Part shown: positions 1-7,070 of the stretch, one piece after another
How positions within the stretch are numbered: the first letter of the stretch is position 1
Layout: every line of letters begins with the position of its first letter
Assembly (NCBI GenBank): GCA_025927665.1
Contig: JAICKZ010000022.1
Coordinates: 1 to 17,709 of the forward strand
Origin: Steroidobacteraceae bacterium
GTDB taxonomy: Bacteria > Pseudomonadota > Gammaproteobacteria > Steroidobacterales > Steroidobacteraceae
Direction: 5' to 3'
DNA: 17,709 nucleotides
The notes under the pieces: model-generated
Databases searched by the model: none
The model's input: only the letters and a program-made list of their open reading frames with translations
Told to the model about the DNA's origin: nothing
Position numbers and translations under genes: made by a program

Positions 1-718
1 CCAACACTGCACCGATCACCACATCGGCCGTTGCAATGGATGATTCAATACTCGAAGCGGTTGAATAAAGAGTTTTAATTCGACCCATAAATTGCATTGA
101 TAGCTCGCGCAAGCGCGGCAATGATTTGTCGATGACGGTGACCTCTGCACCCATACCGAGTGCAATCGTAGCAGCATGCGTTCCAGCCACACCGCCACCT
201 AAGATAACTACTTTACCTGAAGCCACACCTGGAACACCGCCAAGCAATACACCACGACCACCATTGGCCTGTTGCAAACAAGTAGCCGCTACTTGCACCG
301 ACATTCGCCCTGCCACTTCACTCATCGGAATCAACAATGGCAAAGAGCCATCCGCTGCGGTGACAGTTTCATATGCAATTGCCGTCACTCCATTTTGCAT
401 TAGCGTCCGCGCCTGAGCGGCATCTGCGGCAAGATGCAAGTAAGTAAATAAGATTTGATTGCGCTTGAGTAATTGATACTCAGAAGGCTGTGGTTCTTTA
501 ACTTTTACGATCATCTCTGCTTGCGCAAACACTTCATCTCGGGTGACAAGATAAGCACCTGCTGCACGATAAGCATTATCATCAAAACCCACTGCAGCGC
601 CGGCGTTATTTTCAACGACCACTTGATGTCCAGCATCACACAATTCTTTTACACCTGCGGGTGTCATACCAACCCGATACTCATGAACCTTAATTTCTTT
701 CGGGACACCAACACGCAT
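1..718 (-). CDS. ald: Alanine dehydrogenase, C-terminus beyond left edge
   Basis: This is an NAD-dependent L-alanine dehydrogenase (alanine to pyruvate plus ammonium, reversible, cytoplasmic). Translating the minus strand from the ATG at 718 gives an open frame of 239 codons to the window edge; the family is about 370 residues, so roughly the last third is missing. The N-terminus begins MRVGVPKEIKVHEYRVGMTP, with the substrate-binding Arg at residue 15. A KVKEP segment carries the substrate Lys (residue 74) and FTYLHLAA carries the catalytic His (residue 95). APMSEVAG-like and GGRGVLLGGVPGV stretches are followed by the Rossmann glycine motif GGGVAG. A GGAG ribosome-binding site lies 5 bases upstream of the ATG. 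The gene is divergent from an Lrp/AsnC regulator, a common arrangement for amino-acid-responsive control of ald. Pyridine nucleotide transhydrogenase alpha subunit is a related family, but the spacing and motifs fit Ald. Confidence 0.95.
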   Translation of the reverse strand, partial: MRVGVPKEIKVHEYRVGMTPAGVKELCDAGHQVVVENNAGAAVGFDDNAYRAAGAYLVTRDEVFAQAEMIVKVKEPQPSEYQLLKRNQILFTYLHLAADAAQARTLMQNGVTAIAYETVTAADGSLPLLIPMSEVAGRMSVQVAATCLQQANGGRGVLLGGVPGVASGKVVILGGGVAGTHAATIALGMGAEVTVIDKSLPRLRELSMQFMGRIKTLYSTASSIESSIATADVVIGAVL

Positions 719-723
719 AAGAG

Positions 724-727
724 CTCC
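724..727 (-). promoter_or_regulatory. Ribosome-binding site of ald
   Basis: The minus strand reads GGAG followed by five bases and the ATG at 718. This clear Shine-Dalgarno sequence supports the chosen start of alanine dehydrogenase. Confidence 0.7.
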
Positions 728-752
728 GCTAAAGTGATATTGAGCCTTACTT

Positions 753-763
753 TGAATGATTCA
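753..763. promoter_or_regulatory. Possible regulator operator palindrome in the ald/lrp gap
   Basis: TGAATGATTCA is a perfect 5+1+5 palindrome in the 119-bp divergent gap between ald and the Lrp/AsnC-type gene. Lrp/AsnC regulators often bind short AT-rich palindromes in such gaps, usually several in phase. Only this one is perfect here, so its role as an operator is inference. Confidence 0.25.
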
Positions 764-788
764 TAAAGAAAGAAACATGCAAATAACG

Positions 789-818
789 TTGCCATAATCT
801 TCTTCGTGGGCATAAAAT
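789..818 (+). promoter_or_regulatory. Candidate sigma-70 promoter of the Lrp/AsnC gene
   Basis: TTGCCA (789-794) and TAAAAT (813-818) are separated by 18 bases and resemble -35 and -10 boxes. Transcription would start near 825, leaving a very short leader if translation begins at 838 and about 30 bases if it begins at the in-frame ATG at 856. Judged by eye only. Confidence 0.4.
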
Positions 819-837
819 TCGGCTAATCAAAATTTAC

Positions 838-1332
838 ATGGCAGATTATTGCGTCATGAATACCTCTTCTCCTACCCTGGATAAATTTGATCGCAGCATT
901 CTTCGCGAATTGCAACGCAATGGACGCATTGCCAACAGTGCATTGGCTGAACACGTTAGCTTGTCTGAATCTGCGTGTTTGCGACGCGTACGCACATTGG
1001 AAGAGTCAGGGTTGATCGAGGGCTACGTGGCATTGATTAATCAAGAACAAGCCGGCTGCCCCGTCAATGTGTTTGTCAACATCACACTTGAACGTCAAGA
1101 TCAAACTGATCTGCATACCTTTGAAGAAGCGGTACGTAAGTTGCCCGAAGTCATGGAATGTTACTTGATGACCGGCGATTACGATTACTTATTGCGTGTG
1201 GTGGCCGCAGATACCGCTGACTTTGAACGAATACATAGCAAGGTACTTACACGACTTCCTGGTGTATCGCGTGTGCATTCGAGTTTTGCATTAAGAGCAG
1301 TGCAAAAATCACGCGAGTTGCCCATTCGATAA
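838..1332 (+). CDS. Lrp/AsnC-family transcriptional regulator
   Basis: A 164-residue protein of the usual Lrp/AsnC size. An N-terminal helix-turn-helix begins LDKFDRSILRELQRNGRI (about residues 14-31) and continues through LAEHVSLSESACLRRVRTLEESG and the hinge IEGYVALI. The C-terminal half is the RAM/ligand-binding domain, with the hallmark MECYLMTGDYDYLLRVV at about residues 107-123. It probably binds DNA as a dimer or higher oligomer and senses an amino acid. It is divergent from alanine dehydrogenase, so an AldR-like role (alanine-responsive control of ald) is plausible but inferred. A second in-frame ATG at 856 gives a start nearer to the conserved domain. Neither start has a clear Shine-Dalgarno sequence, so the N-terminus is uncertain. 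A radical SAM gene follows after 2 bp and is probably co-transcribed. Confidence 0.93.
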   Translation: MADYCVMNTSSPTLDKFDRSILRELQRNGRIANSALAEHVSLSESACLRRVRTLEESGLIEGYVALINQEQAGCPVNVFVNITLERQDQTDLHTFEEAVRKLPEVMECYLMTGDYDYLLRVVAADTADFERIHSKVLTRLPGVSRVHSSFALRAVQKSRELPIR

Positions 1333-1334
1333 TC

Positions 1335-2207
1335 ATGACCACTGCAATGAATGCCGTCCATTTGCAGCAATTTCGGGAGCTGTGGATTCATACCGGTACT
1401 GCATGTAATCTGCAATGCCCTTTCTGTTTGGAAGGTTCACGACCGGGCGATACCCGACTCGAACGTATCAGACTCAATGAAATCAAACCTTATCTTGATC
1501 AAGCGGTACAATTAGGTGTGCAGCGATTTTGTTTTACGGGCGGTGAGCCGTTAATCGTCAAAGACATTGTAAAAATACTTGAGTACGCCTTGAATTTGCG
1601 GCCCTGTATGGTGATTAGTAATGGCACTGCGCCGTTGTTGAAACGCTTACATCAATTGCAATTGTTGAAGCAACAAAAACATCCCTTGTCATTTCGCATC
1701 AGTATTGATCATCCCGATCAGCAACAGCATGACACTGGACGTGGCTGGGGAAATTTTCAACGTGCCATTGAGGGACTACAGTTACTGCATGCCCAAGGCT
1801 TTGAAATTGCAATAATCAGGCAGATTCACGATGGAGAAGAGGCTGAGATCGTCGATCGAAACTACCAAACTCTATTGCGAAAAGCTTTTCTTCCTGAAGA
1901 AACCCCGATCTATGCCTTGCCTGATTTTGGCAGGCCCGGCCTATCGAAAGATGAGTCACTTGATTCAAGCATGAATCAAACAAGTAACGGTCCCGTTCAT
2001 CCTGAGCTCGTCGAAGGATACTTAAAATGCAGTCATAGCCGCATGTTATTGAAACGTGGTGAACAACTTCGAGTGTATAGCTGTCCTTTTACTGACGATG
2101 ATGCAAATTTTGATCTGGACGATTCGATTGAGAATGCAATCAAGAAAGAAGTCACGCCGAATCATCATCGATGCCAGCAATGTATGAAGCATCGGATTGA
2201 TTTGTAA
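1335..2207 (+). CDS. Radical SAM protein of unknown substrate
   Basis: A 290-residue radical SAM enzyme. The cluster motif CNLQCPFC (CX3CX2C, Cys24, Cys28, Cys31) should hold the SAM-binding [4Fe-4S] cluster, and FTGGEPL at 67-73 is the GGEP SAM-contact motif. The C-terminal part has further cysteines (YLKC, YSCPF, and the final HHRCQQC), which look like a shortened SPASM or twitch domain that could bind an auxiliary cluster. A segment with few recognisable features (about residues 203-228) ends in HPELVEG, the translation of a short dispersed DNA repeat. It starts 2 bp after the Lrp/AsnC gene without its own clear ribosome-binding site, suggesting translational coupling; an alternative ATG lies at 1347. 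No peptide precursor or partner gene that would reveal the substrate is visible. It converges on hslO with a 6-bp gap. Assignment to the superfamily is firm, the function unknown. Confidence 0.88.
   Translation: MTTAMNAVHLQQFRELWIHTGTACNLQCPFCLEGSRPGDTRLERIRLNEIKPYLDQAVQLGVQRFCFTGGEPLIVKDIVKILEYALNLRPCMVISNGTAPLLKRLHQLQLLKQQKHPLSFRISIDHPDQQQHDTGRGWGNFQRAIEGLQLLHAQGFEIAIIRQIHDGEEAEIVDRNYQTLLRKAFLPEETPIYALPDFGRPGLSKDESLDSSMNQTSNGPVHPELVEGYLKCSHSRMLLKRGEQLRVYSCPFTDDDANFDLDDSIENAIKKEVTPNHHRCQQCMKHRIDL
1995..2018. repeat. Dispersed REP-like repeat inside a coding sequence
   Basis: The 24-bp stretch beginning GTTCATCCTGAGCTCGTC and ending GAAGGA matches a short repeat that I know from many proteobacterial genomes, usually intergenic, and often seen in spurious translations as VHPELVEG. 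Here it sits in frame in the radical SAM gene and adds residues of that type without a stop. It contains the palindrome GAGCTC. Only one copy lies in this window, so recognition rests on memory of the family. Confidence 0.6.
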
Positions 2208-2213
2208 AATATG

Positions 2214-3197
2214 CTAATGCTTTCTATGTCCAGCATCACCAGCAAAGCTGCCACTGAATAATTGCGCAACGTCCACGGCATCAAACGTATATTGTCGTTC
2301 GCAAAATTCACAACGCACTTCAACTTTAGTTTGCTCTGCAATGATGCTATCGACTTCTTCTTTTCCCAACGATTGCAGCATGCTACTGACACGTTCGCGC
2401 GAACAACGACAACGAAAATACACAGGCGAAGATTCGAACAATCTTATATCGTCTTCGTGAAACAAACGATACAGGATTTCACGATCGCTAAGATCACGCA
2501 ATTCTTCAGGCCGCAAGGTATCACCGATTAATTGCACTCGCCGCCAAGCATCATCAAGTTGCGCTTGTTGTTCTTTTAATTTCGCATCAGCTTCAACATT
2601 ATCGCTGATATCATCAAAAATCTTGGGTGTTGGTAGTCGTTGTAACAACATGCCCGCCACACCATGTTCATCGGCATGCAGCCATAATCGTGTTGGCAGT
2701 TGCTCCGACTGCGCGAAATATACTTCCAAACATTGTGCTAAGCGTGTGCCCGTCAGGGTGACAACTCCTTGATAACGATTCTTCAAGTCTTCGGACTCAA
2801 TGGTCACTGTGATATTTCCGTTTCCTGCAAGTTGCTGAATGCTGGCATTTTTGTCACGCACCAACTGCGTATCCACATGCGCTTCATTAACTCGCGCCAG
2901 TCCGCGCACATTGAAACTTGCAGTACATTGCGCCAACAACAAGTGCATCGGGCCATCACCTTGTAGTTGCAAAGTTAATTGCCCATCAAACTTGATTGTT
3001 CCTGTCAACAAAGCCGAAGCCGCCATCGCTTCGCCGAGCACATTGCGAATTGCATCGGGATAATTGCGATGTTCAAGCATGGCTTGCCATGATGCATCGA
3101 GATGAATCAACTGACCGCGAATGGCCAGATGTTCGAAGTCGAAACGATGCAGAGAATCCTTATCGTGATCGGAGGAAGGTGTATCGGTGTCTTGCAT
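2214..3197 (-). CDS. hslO: Hsp33 redox-regulated chaperone
   Basis: Hsp33 is a cytoplasmic holdase activated by oxidation: four cysteines hold zinc when reduced and form disulfides under peroxide or bleach stress. The 327-residue protein is somewhat longer than E. coli Hsp33 (about 290). Its N-terminal domain has the family segments LKF-type KFDGQLTLQLQGDGPMHLL (about 69-87) and RYQGVVTL (141-148). SEQLPTRLWL and GMLLQRLP follow, then a charged linker (about 195-220). The C-terminal zinc motif is CRC (Cys263, Cys265), 30 residues, then CEFC (Cys296, Cys299), all four intact. The C-terminus ends in a short basic tail GHRKH. It is the last gene of the minus-strand run, 213 bp beyond gatB with a repeat pair between, and it converges with the radical SAM gene. 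The ATG at 3197 has no strong ribosome-binding site. Confidence 0.96.
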   Translation of the reverse strand: MQDTDTPSSDHDKDSLHRFDFEHLAIRGQLIHLDASWQAMLEHRNYPDAIRNVLGEAMAASALLTGTIKFDGQLTLQLQGDGPMHLLLAQCTASFNVRGLARVNEAHVDTQLVRDKNASIQQLAGNGNITVTIESEDLKNRYQGVVTLTGTRLAQCLEVYFAQSEQLPTRLWLHADEHGVAGMLLQRLPTPKIFDDISDNVEADAKLKEQQAQLDDAWRRVQLIGDTLRPEELRDLSDREILYRLFHEDDIRLFESSPVYFRCRCSRERVSSMLQSLGKEEVDSIIAEQTKVEVRCEFCERQYTFDAVDVAQLFSGSFAGDAGHRKH

Positions 3198-3245
3198 GAA
3201 AAGATAGTAAGAGGTAACAGATTACAAAGGTAAAGATCACTCAAT

Positions 3246-3348
3246 TGTCATTCCCAAGAAAATAGGAATCCAGCTAAACAGGCAAAACATTTTCCAGAAA
3301 GAAAATCAAAAAAATCACAACTGGATTCCCGCCTTCGCGGGAATGACA
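3246..3348. repeat. Inverted pair of REP-like palindromes (MITE-like doublet)
   Basis: Two 28-bp units lie in opposite orientation at 3246-3273 and 3321-3348, separated by 47 A-rich bases. The right unit reads CTGGATTCCCGCC...GCGGGAATGACA and contains a perfect 8-bp stem (ATTCCCGC/GCGGGAAT) with the 4-base loop CTTC. The left unit is its reverse complement with a decayed centre (22 of 28 positions match), keeping TGTCATTCCC and GGAATCCAG at its ends. Such doublets are typical of REP/BIME elements moved by RAYT-type transposases. Lying in the gatB-hslO gap, the hairpins could also slow transcription or protect mRNA ends. The remainder of the 213-bp gap (3198-3410) shows nothing else that I can support. 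Confidence 0.8.
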
Positions 3349-3410
3349 CCGTAGCAATAGATTCATTATCAACAAGTATTCGTTGTTGAAAATTATTCAG
3401 TGCCCGTCTG

Positions 3411-4871
3411 CTAACCGGCCAACTTCTTTTTGAGCAGCTCATTCACTTGCGCAGGGTTGGCTTTACCAGCGGAAACTTTCATCACTTGGCCGACAAAGAA
3501 ACCGAACAATTTGTCCTTGCCACTGCGATAGTCCGCAAGCTGTGCAGGATTGGCGGCCATGACTTCATCGATTACTTTTTCAATTGCGCCACTGTCCGTA
3601 ATTTGCTTCAGGCCTTTTGCTTCGATGACTTCATCGGCCGACTTGCCGTCGGACCACATGGATTCAAATACTTCCTTTGCGATCTTGCCCGATATGGTTT
3701 CATCATTGATACGTGCAAGCAGTCCCGCCAATGCCGCCGCTTTTACTTTGCTGTTGGCAATGTCTATACCATCACGATTGAGTGCGCCGGACAAATCACC
3801 CATCACCCAATTGGCCGCAAGCTTTGCATTGCGCACTTTGTCGCGAGGAGCATCACCACTTAAATGTTTGGTGACGACTTCATAGTAGTCTGCCATTTCA
3901 CGTGAACTGGTCAACACACCTGCATCATATGCGGGCAGCTCGTAATCATGAACCAAGCGTGCCGCTTTCTCGTCGGGTAATTCTGGCAAAGTTTTTCGAA
4001 CACCCGCGATAAAATCATCACTAATTACGACCGGCAATAAATCCGGATCAGGAAAATAGCGGTAATCATTGGCTTCTTCTTTCGAACGTAATGCGCGTGT
4101 TTCACCTTTGTCAGGATCATACAAACGTGTTTCCTGTTTGACCTTGCCACCGCTTTCGATCAACTCGATTTGGCGTGCAACTTCATAATGAATGGCTTTT
4201 TCGATAAAGCGGAATGAATTCAGATTTTTGATTTCACAACGGGTACCAAATTTTTCTTGTCCTGTTTGCCGCACCGAAACGTTGGCATCGCAACGGAACG
4301 AGCCTTCCTGCATGTTGCCATCACAAATTTCAAGATAACGCACCAGCGTATGAATCTTCTTTAAGTAGGCAATCGCTTCTTTAGCTGAACGCATATCAGG
4401 TTCAGAAACAATTTCAATCAATGGTGTGCCAGCACGATTTAAATCAATGCCACTATGACCTTGAAAATCTTCGTGCAATGATTTGCCCGCATCTTCTTCA
4501 AGGTGTGCACGGGTGATGCCAATTGTTTTAATATTGCCATCTTCAAGAATAATATCCATCTTGCCATGTTCAACGATCGGCAATTCGTATTGACTGATCT
4601 GATAACCTTTGGGCAAATCAGGATAGAAATAATTTTTGCGTGCAAACACTGAACGCTTGGCCACCGTCGCATCAACTGCCAGACCAAACTTCACCGCCAT
4701 TTGCACAGCTTGCTTGTTTAGAACGGGCAACACACCGGGATAACCCAGATCGACCAAATTCGCCTGTGTATTCGGTGCGGCGCCAAACGCCGTGGAGGCC
4801 CCCGAAAATATTTTGCTCTTGGTCAAAAGCTGCGCGTGGATTTCAAGACCGATGACTGTTTCCCAGCTCAT
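3411..4871 (-). CDS. gatB: Aspartyl/glutamyl-tRNA amidotransferase subunit B
   Basis: GatB is the tRNA-binding and kinase/transamidase subunit of the GatCAB complex. It phosphorylates Glu- or Asp-tRNA and transfers ammonia delivered from GatA, giving Gln-tRNA(Gln) or Asn-tRNA(Asn). The 486-residue length is typical. The N-terminus WETVIGLEIHAQL and the segments FYPDLPKGYQISQYE, RAHLEEDAGKS, DLNRAGTPLIEIVSEPD and GSFRCDANVSVR make up the cradle active site. EIKNLNSF, ETRLYDP and ANDYRYFPDPDL follow. The C-terminal part is the helical and YqeY-like tail, ending FGFFVGQVMKVSAGKANPAQVNELLKKKL. The start ATG at 4871 fits the family N-terminus, although the ribosome-binding site is weak. It lies 220 bp after gatA, an unusually wide gap for these genes, and that gap is filled with repeats. 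Confidence 0.98.
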   Translation of the reverse strand: MSWETVIGLEIHAQLLTKSKIFSGASTAFGAAPNTQANLVDLGYPGVLPVLNKQAVQMAVKFGLAVDATVAKRSVFARKNYFYPDLPKGYQISQYELPIVEHGKMDIILEDGNIKTIGITRAHLEEDAGKSLHEDFQGHSGIDLNRAGTPLIEIVSEPDMRSAKEAIAYLKKIHTLVRYLEICDGNMQEGSFRCDANVSVRQTGQEKFGTRCEIKNLNSFRFIEKAIHYEVARQIELIESGGKVKQETRLYDPDKGETRALRSKEEANDYRYFPDPDLLPVVISDDFIAGVRKTLPELPDEKAARLVHDYELPAYDAGVLTSSREMADYYEVVTKHLSGDAPRDKVRNAKLAANWVMGDLSGALNRDGIDIANSKVKAAALAGLLARINDETISGKIAKEVFESMWSDGKSADEVIEAKGLKQITDSGAIEKVIDEVMAANPAQLADYRSGKDKLFGFFVGQVMKVSAGKANPAQVNELLKKKLAG

Positions 4872-4899
4872 AGCACTTACTCAAAGAATTTCTTATTTA

Positions 4900-4927
4900 C
4901 TGGATTCCCGCTTTCGCGGGAATGACA
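4900..4927. repeat. REP-like palindrome, third copy
   Basis: CTGGATTCCCGCT...GCGGGAATGACA differs at one position from the unit at 3321-3348. The 7- to 8-base stem ATTCCCGC/GCGGGAAT is retained with loop TTTC. It sits just upstream of the gatB start, on the gatA side, so in gatCAB mRNA the hairpin would form shortly before gatB. Translations of this repeat family give the familiar SRESGNP-type peptides. Confidence 0.8.
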
Positions 4928-4950
4928 AAGCGCTCGCATAGAGACACTCA

Positions 4951-5068
4951 AAAGCATCGTTACTACTCGCCTTTTGGCAAAACCGTCAAAAACAAGGACG
5001 TTTTTGTTGAAGCCTACACGGAGATACTCGCAGCGTTTATGACAAGAGGCTAGTAGTGATAATGCTTT
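4951..5068. repeat. 118-bp inverted-repeat element between gatA and gatB
   Basis: The 21-bp ends 4951-4971 (AAAGCATCGTTACTACTCGC then C) and 5048-5068 are inverted copies with 17 of 21 positions matching. The interior carries a perfect 7-bp stem CAAAAAC/GTTTTTG (4987-4993 with 5000-5006, loop AAGGAC). No open frame with recognisable protein content is inside, and no clear target-site duplication flanks it. This resembles a small non-autonomous element or a structured intergenic repeat; only one copy lies in the window. Confidence 0.55.
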
Positions 5069-5091
5069 CATATCCATCATGTGAAACGTGA

Positions 5092-6555
5092 TCATGCGTA
5101 ACGTTGCGGAATGCGCTTGTGCCATTCCGTTGCTTGCTGATACATGTGGGCCACGTTCAACAACTTCGCTTCTGAAAAATGTGCACCAATAATTTGCAAG
5201 CCTACGGGTAATTCATCGAGAAATCCGCAGGGAATTGACATCGCTGGCAAGCCCGCGAGATTGGCACCAATAGTGTAAATATCATTTAAGTACATCGTCA
5301 CGGGATCATCTACTTTGGCGCCAATATCAAATGCGGGTGTGGGTGAGGTAGGACCCATTAACACATCGACCTGTTTGAAAGCATTGGCAAAGTCATCGGT
5401 AATCAAGCGACGAATTTTTTGCGCCCGTAAATAATAAGCATCGTAGTAACCTGCTGACAACACATAGGTGCCTGTCATGATGCGACGTTTCACCTCGCTA
5501 CCAAAACCTTCACCACGCGAGCGCTTGTATAAATCCATCAAGTCACGTGGTGAGTCGCAACGATAGCCAAAACGCACGCCATCAAAACGCGACAGATTGG
5601 ATGAACACTCAGCTGGCGCCACCACATAGTAAGTGGGCACAGACAACGGCAGATTCGGCAAACTGACTTCAATCAATTGCGCGCCAAGTTTTTCGTATAC
5701 GGCAAGCGCATCACGTACTGGTTTGGCATTCTCGGGACTTAACCCTTGTTCAAAAAATTCTTTGAGAAGACCAATCTTTAATCCTTTGAGTGGTTGATTC
5801 AATGTGGCGCTGTAATCCGGCACCGGCGCATCAATACAGGTTGAATCTTTTTCATCGAAGCCAGACATGCTTTGTAACAATAGTGCGGCATCTTCAGCGC
5901 TTAAGCACATCACGCCGCCTTGGTCCAAGCTGGATGCGAATGCAATCATGCCGTAACGTGAAACGCGACCATAAGTGGGCTTGATACCGGTCAACGACGT
6001 GAGCGCAGCGGGTTGACGAATCGAACCACCGGTATCCGTTCCCGTTGCAGCGGGTGCAATGCGAGCAGCCACGGCAGCCGCTGATCCACCCGATGATCCT
6101 CCTGGTACTTTATTTAAATTCCATGGATTTTTAACGGCACCGAAGTAACTGGTTTCATTGGATGAGCCCATTGCAAATTCATCCATGTTGGTTTTGCCGA
6201 GCATAACGATGCCGGCTTCTTTCAAGCGCGTAACCACAGTGGCATCGTAAGGGGCCACAAAGTTGGATAACATTTTTGAACCGCAAGTCGTCAATACGCC
6301 ATCAGTACAAAAAATGTCCTTATGCGCCAAAGGCAATCCCGTTAAAGCGCCGCCTTTTCCACTCGCAAGCTGAGCATCGGCCGCTGCAGCTTGTTTTAAT
6401 GCGACATCCGCAGTGATCGTGATGTAGGCGTTGATCTCACCATTGAATTTTTCAACGCGAGTTAAGAAGTGCTTGGTGAGCTCGACACTGGAAAACTTCT
6501 TGGCGCGAAGACCCGCTGCCAGTTGCGTCAGGGTGTAGGTATGCAATTCGCTCAT
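5092..6555 (-). CDS. gatA: Aspartyl/glutamyl-tRNA amidotransferase subunit A
   Basis: GatA is the amidase subunit of GatCAB; it hydrolyses glutamine to supply ammonia. The 487-residue protein has the amidase-signature catalytic triad at Lys79 (LAHKDIF), cis-Ser154 (PGGSSGGSAAAVAA) and nucleophile Ser178 (TGTDTGGSIRQPA). These numbers match, from memory, the Lys79-Ser154-Ser178 triad of Staphylococcus aureus GatA. That agreement favours the ATG at 6555 (MSELHTYTL) over an upstream TTG at 6576 that would overlap gatC. An AAGG sequence lies 11 bases before the ATG. The C-terminal part contains MGPTSPTPAF and GLPAMSIPCG. It starts 13 bp after the gatC stop and is clearly in the same operon. The end at 5092 is a TGA after RYA. 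Confidence 0.98.
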   Translation of the reverse strand: MSELHTYTLTQLAAGLRAKKFSSVELTKHFLTRVEKFNGEINAYITITADVALKQAAAADAQLASGKGGALTGLPLAHKDIFCTDGVLTTCGSKMLSNFVAPYDATVVTRLKEAGIVMLGKTNMDEFAMGSSNETSYFGAVKNPWNLNKVPGGSSGGSAAAVAARIAPAATGTDTGGSIRQPAALTSLTGIKPTYGRVSRYGMIAFASSLDQGGVMCLSAEDAALLLQSMSGFDEKDSTCIDAPVPDYSATLNQPLKGLKIGLLKEFFEQGLSPENAKPVRDALAVYEKLGAQLIEVSLPNLPLSVPTYYVVAPAECSSNLSRFDGVRFGYRCDSPRDLMDLYKRSRGEGFGSEVKRRIMTGTYVLSAGYYDAYYLRAQKIRRLITDDFANAFKQVDVLMGPTSPTPAFDIGAKVDDPVTMYLNDIYTIGANLAGLPAMSIPCGFLDELPVGLQIIGAHFSEAKLLNVAHMYQQATEWHKRIPQRYA

Positions 6556-6568
6556 GTTTGTCGTGACC

Positions 6569-6859
6569 TTACTCAATCACCTTGGGAACTAGATACAAGC
6601 CAGCTTCGATCTTTACCGCATTTTGCTGGTATTTCTCACGCTCATCAGTGGCGGTCACGATGTCTTCACGCAAGCGTTGAACCTGTCCTGCTAAAGGATG
6701 AGCCATCGGCTCTACTTTGCTGACATCGACTGCATTAAGCTGTGCCACTAACCCAAATATTTTTGACAAGCTGGTAGCGTACTCAGTCGCTTCGGCTTCG
6801 GTCATTGAGAGTCGTGCCAAATGCGCGATATTTTCAACGTCGTTACGACTCAAACTCAT
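6569..6859 (-). CDS. gatC: Aspartyl/glutamyl-tRNA amidotransferase subunit C
   Basis: GatC is the small subunit that wraps around the GatA-GatB interface and stabilises the complex. The 96-residue protein has the family pattern MSLSRNDVENIAHLARLSMT at the start. A helix with EATEYATSLSKIFGLVAQLNAVDVSKVEPMAHP follows, then LREDIV and the C-terminal GLYLVPKVIE. An in-frame TTG lies two codons upstream at 6865. The ATG at 6859 is preferred because GGGG (6866-6869) lies 6 bases before it. It is first in the gatC-gatA-gatB order and divergent from mreB across about 210 bp. Confidence 0.96.
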   Translation of the reverse strand: MSLSRNDVENIAHLARLSMTEAEATEYATSLSKIFGLVAQLNAVDVSKVEPMAHPLAGQVQRLREDIVTATDEREKYQQNAVKIEAGLYLVPKVIE

Positions 6860-6989
6860 GGGCAACCCCGATCACTTAAATTAAGAACGTGCGATGATAC
6901 ACGGAAGACTCTGTATTGTGGCAGTGGGGATTACTTTCGAATCAAGTTCACGCATAGCTTGCCAGGTAAAATTGTTGTGAATTTTGGCA

Positions 6990-7018
6990 TTGAAATGCGC
7001 GTTATTAACTCATAGAGT
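6990..7018 (+). promoter_or_regulatory. Candidate sigma-70 promoter of the mre cluster
   Basis: TTGAAA (6990-6995), a 17-base spacer and TAGAGT (7013-7018) form a reasonable promoter upstream of the mreB start at 7071. It would give a leader of about 45 bases. The 211-bp gap 6860-7070 between divergent gatC and mreB must also hold the gat promoter, but I see no convincing one. The call is by eye and other boxes are possible. Confidence 0.3.
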
Positions 7019-7070
7019 AGCGGGCAATCTATCACCCCATTTTTCCGCTTATTTTTCCTGCAAAAAAACC

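Noticed and set aside
719..837. Possible glycine or other riboswitch upstream of ald
   Set aside because: The 119-bp gap is too short and shows no conserved paired elements; control by the adjacent Lrp/AsnC protein is more likely.
3248..3442. Minus-strand 64-codon open frame containing FPRRRESS
   Set aside because: It is the translation of the REP-like palindrome plus the end of gatB in another frame; this peptide is a known artefact of that repeat.
4877..5125. Minus-strand 82-codon open frame containing SRESGNPV
   Set aside because: It is composed of the REP-like unit at 4900-4927 and the 118-bp inverted-repeat element, and overlaps the gatA end. No protein family features.
6556..6576. Upstream TTG start of GatA overlapping the gatC stop
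   Set aside because: The ATG at 6555 gives catalytic residue numbers matching the family and has a ribosome-binding sequence upstream.
6984..7070. N-terminal extension of MreB from an upstream ATG-type start
   Set aside because: The 29 extra residues are not MreB-like and overlap the likely promoter; the ATG at 7071 gives the exact family length.
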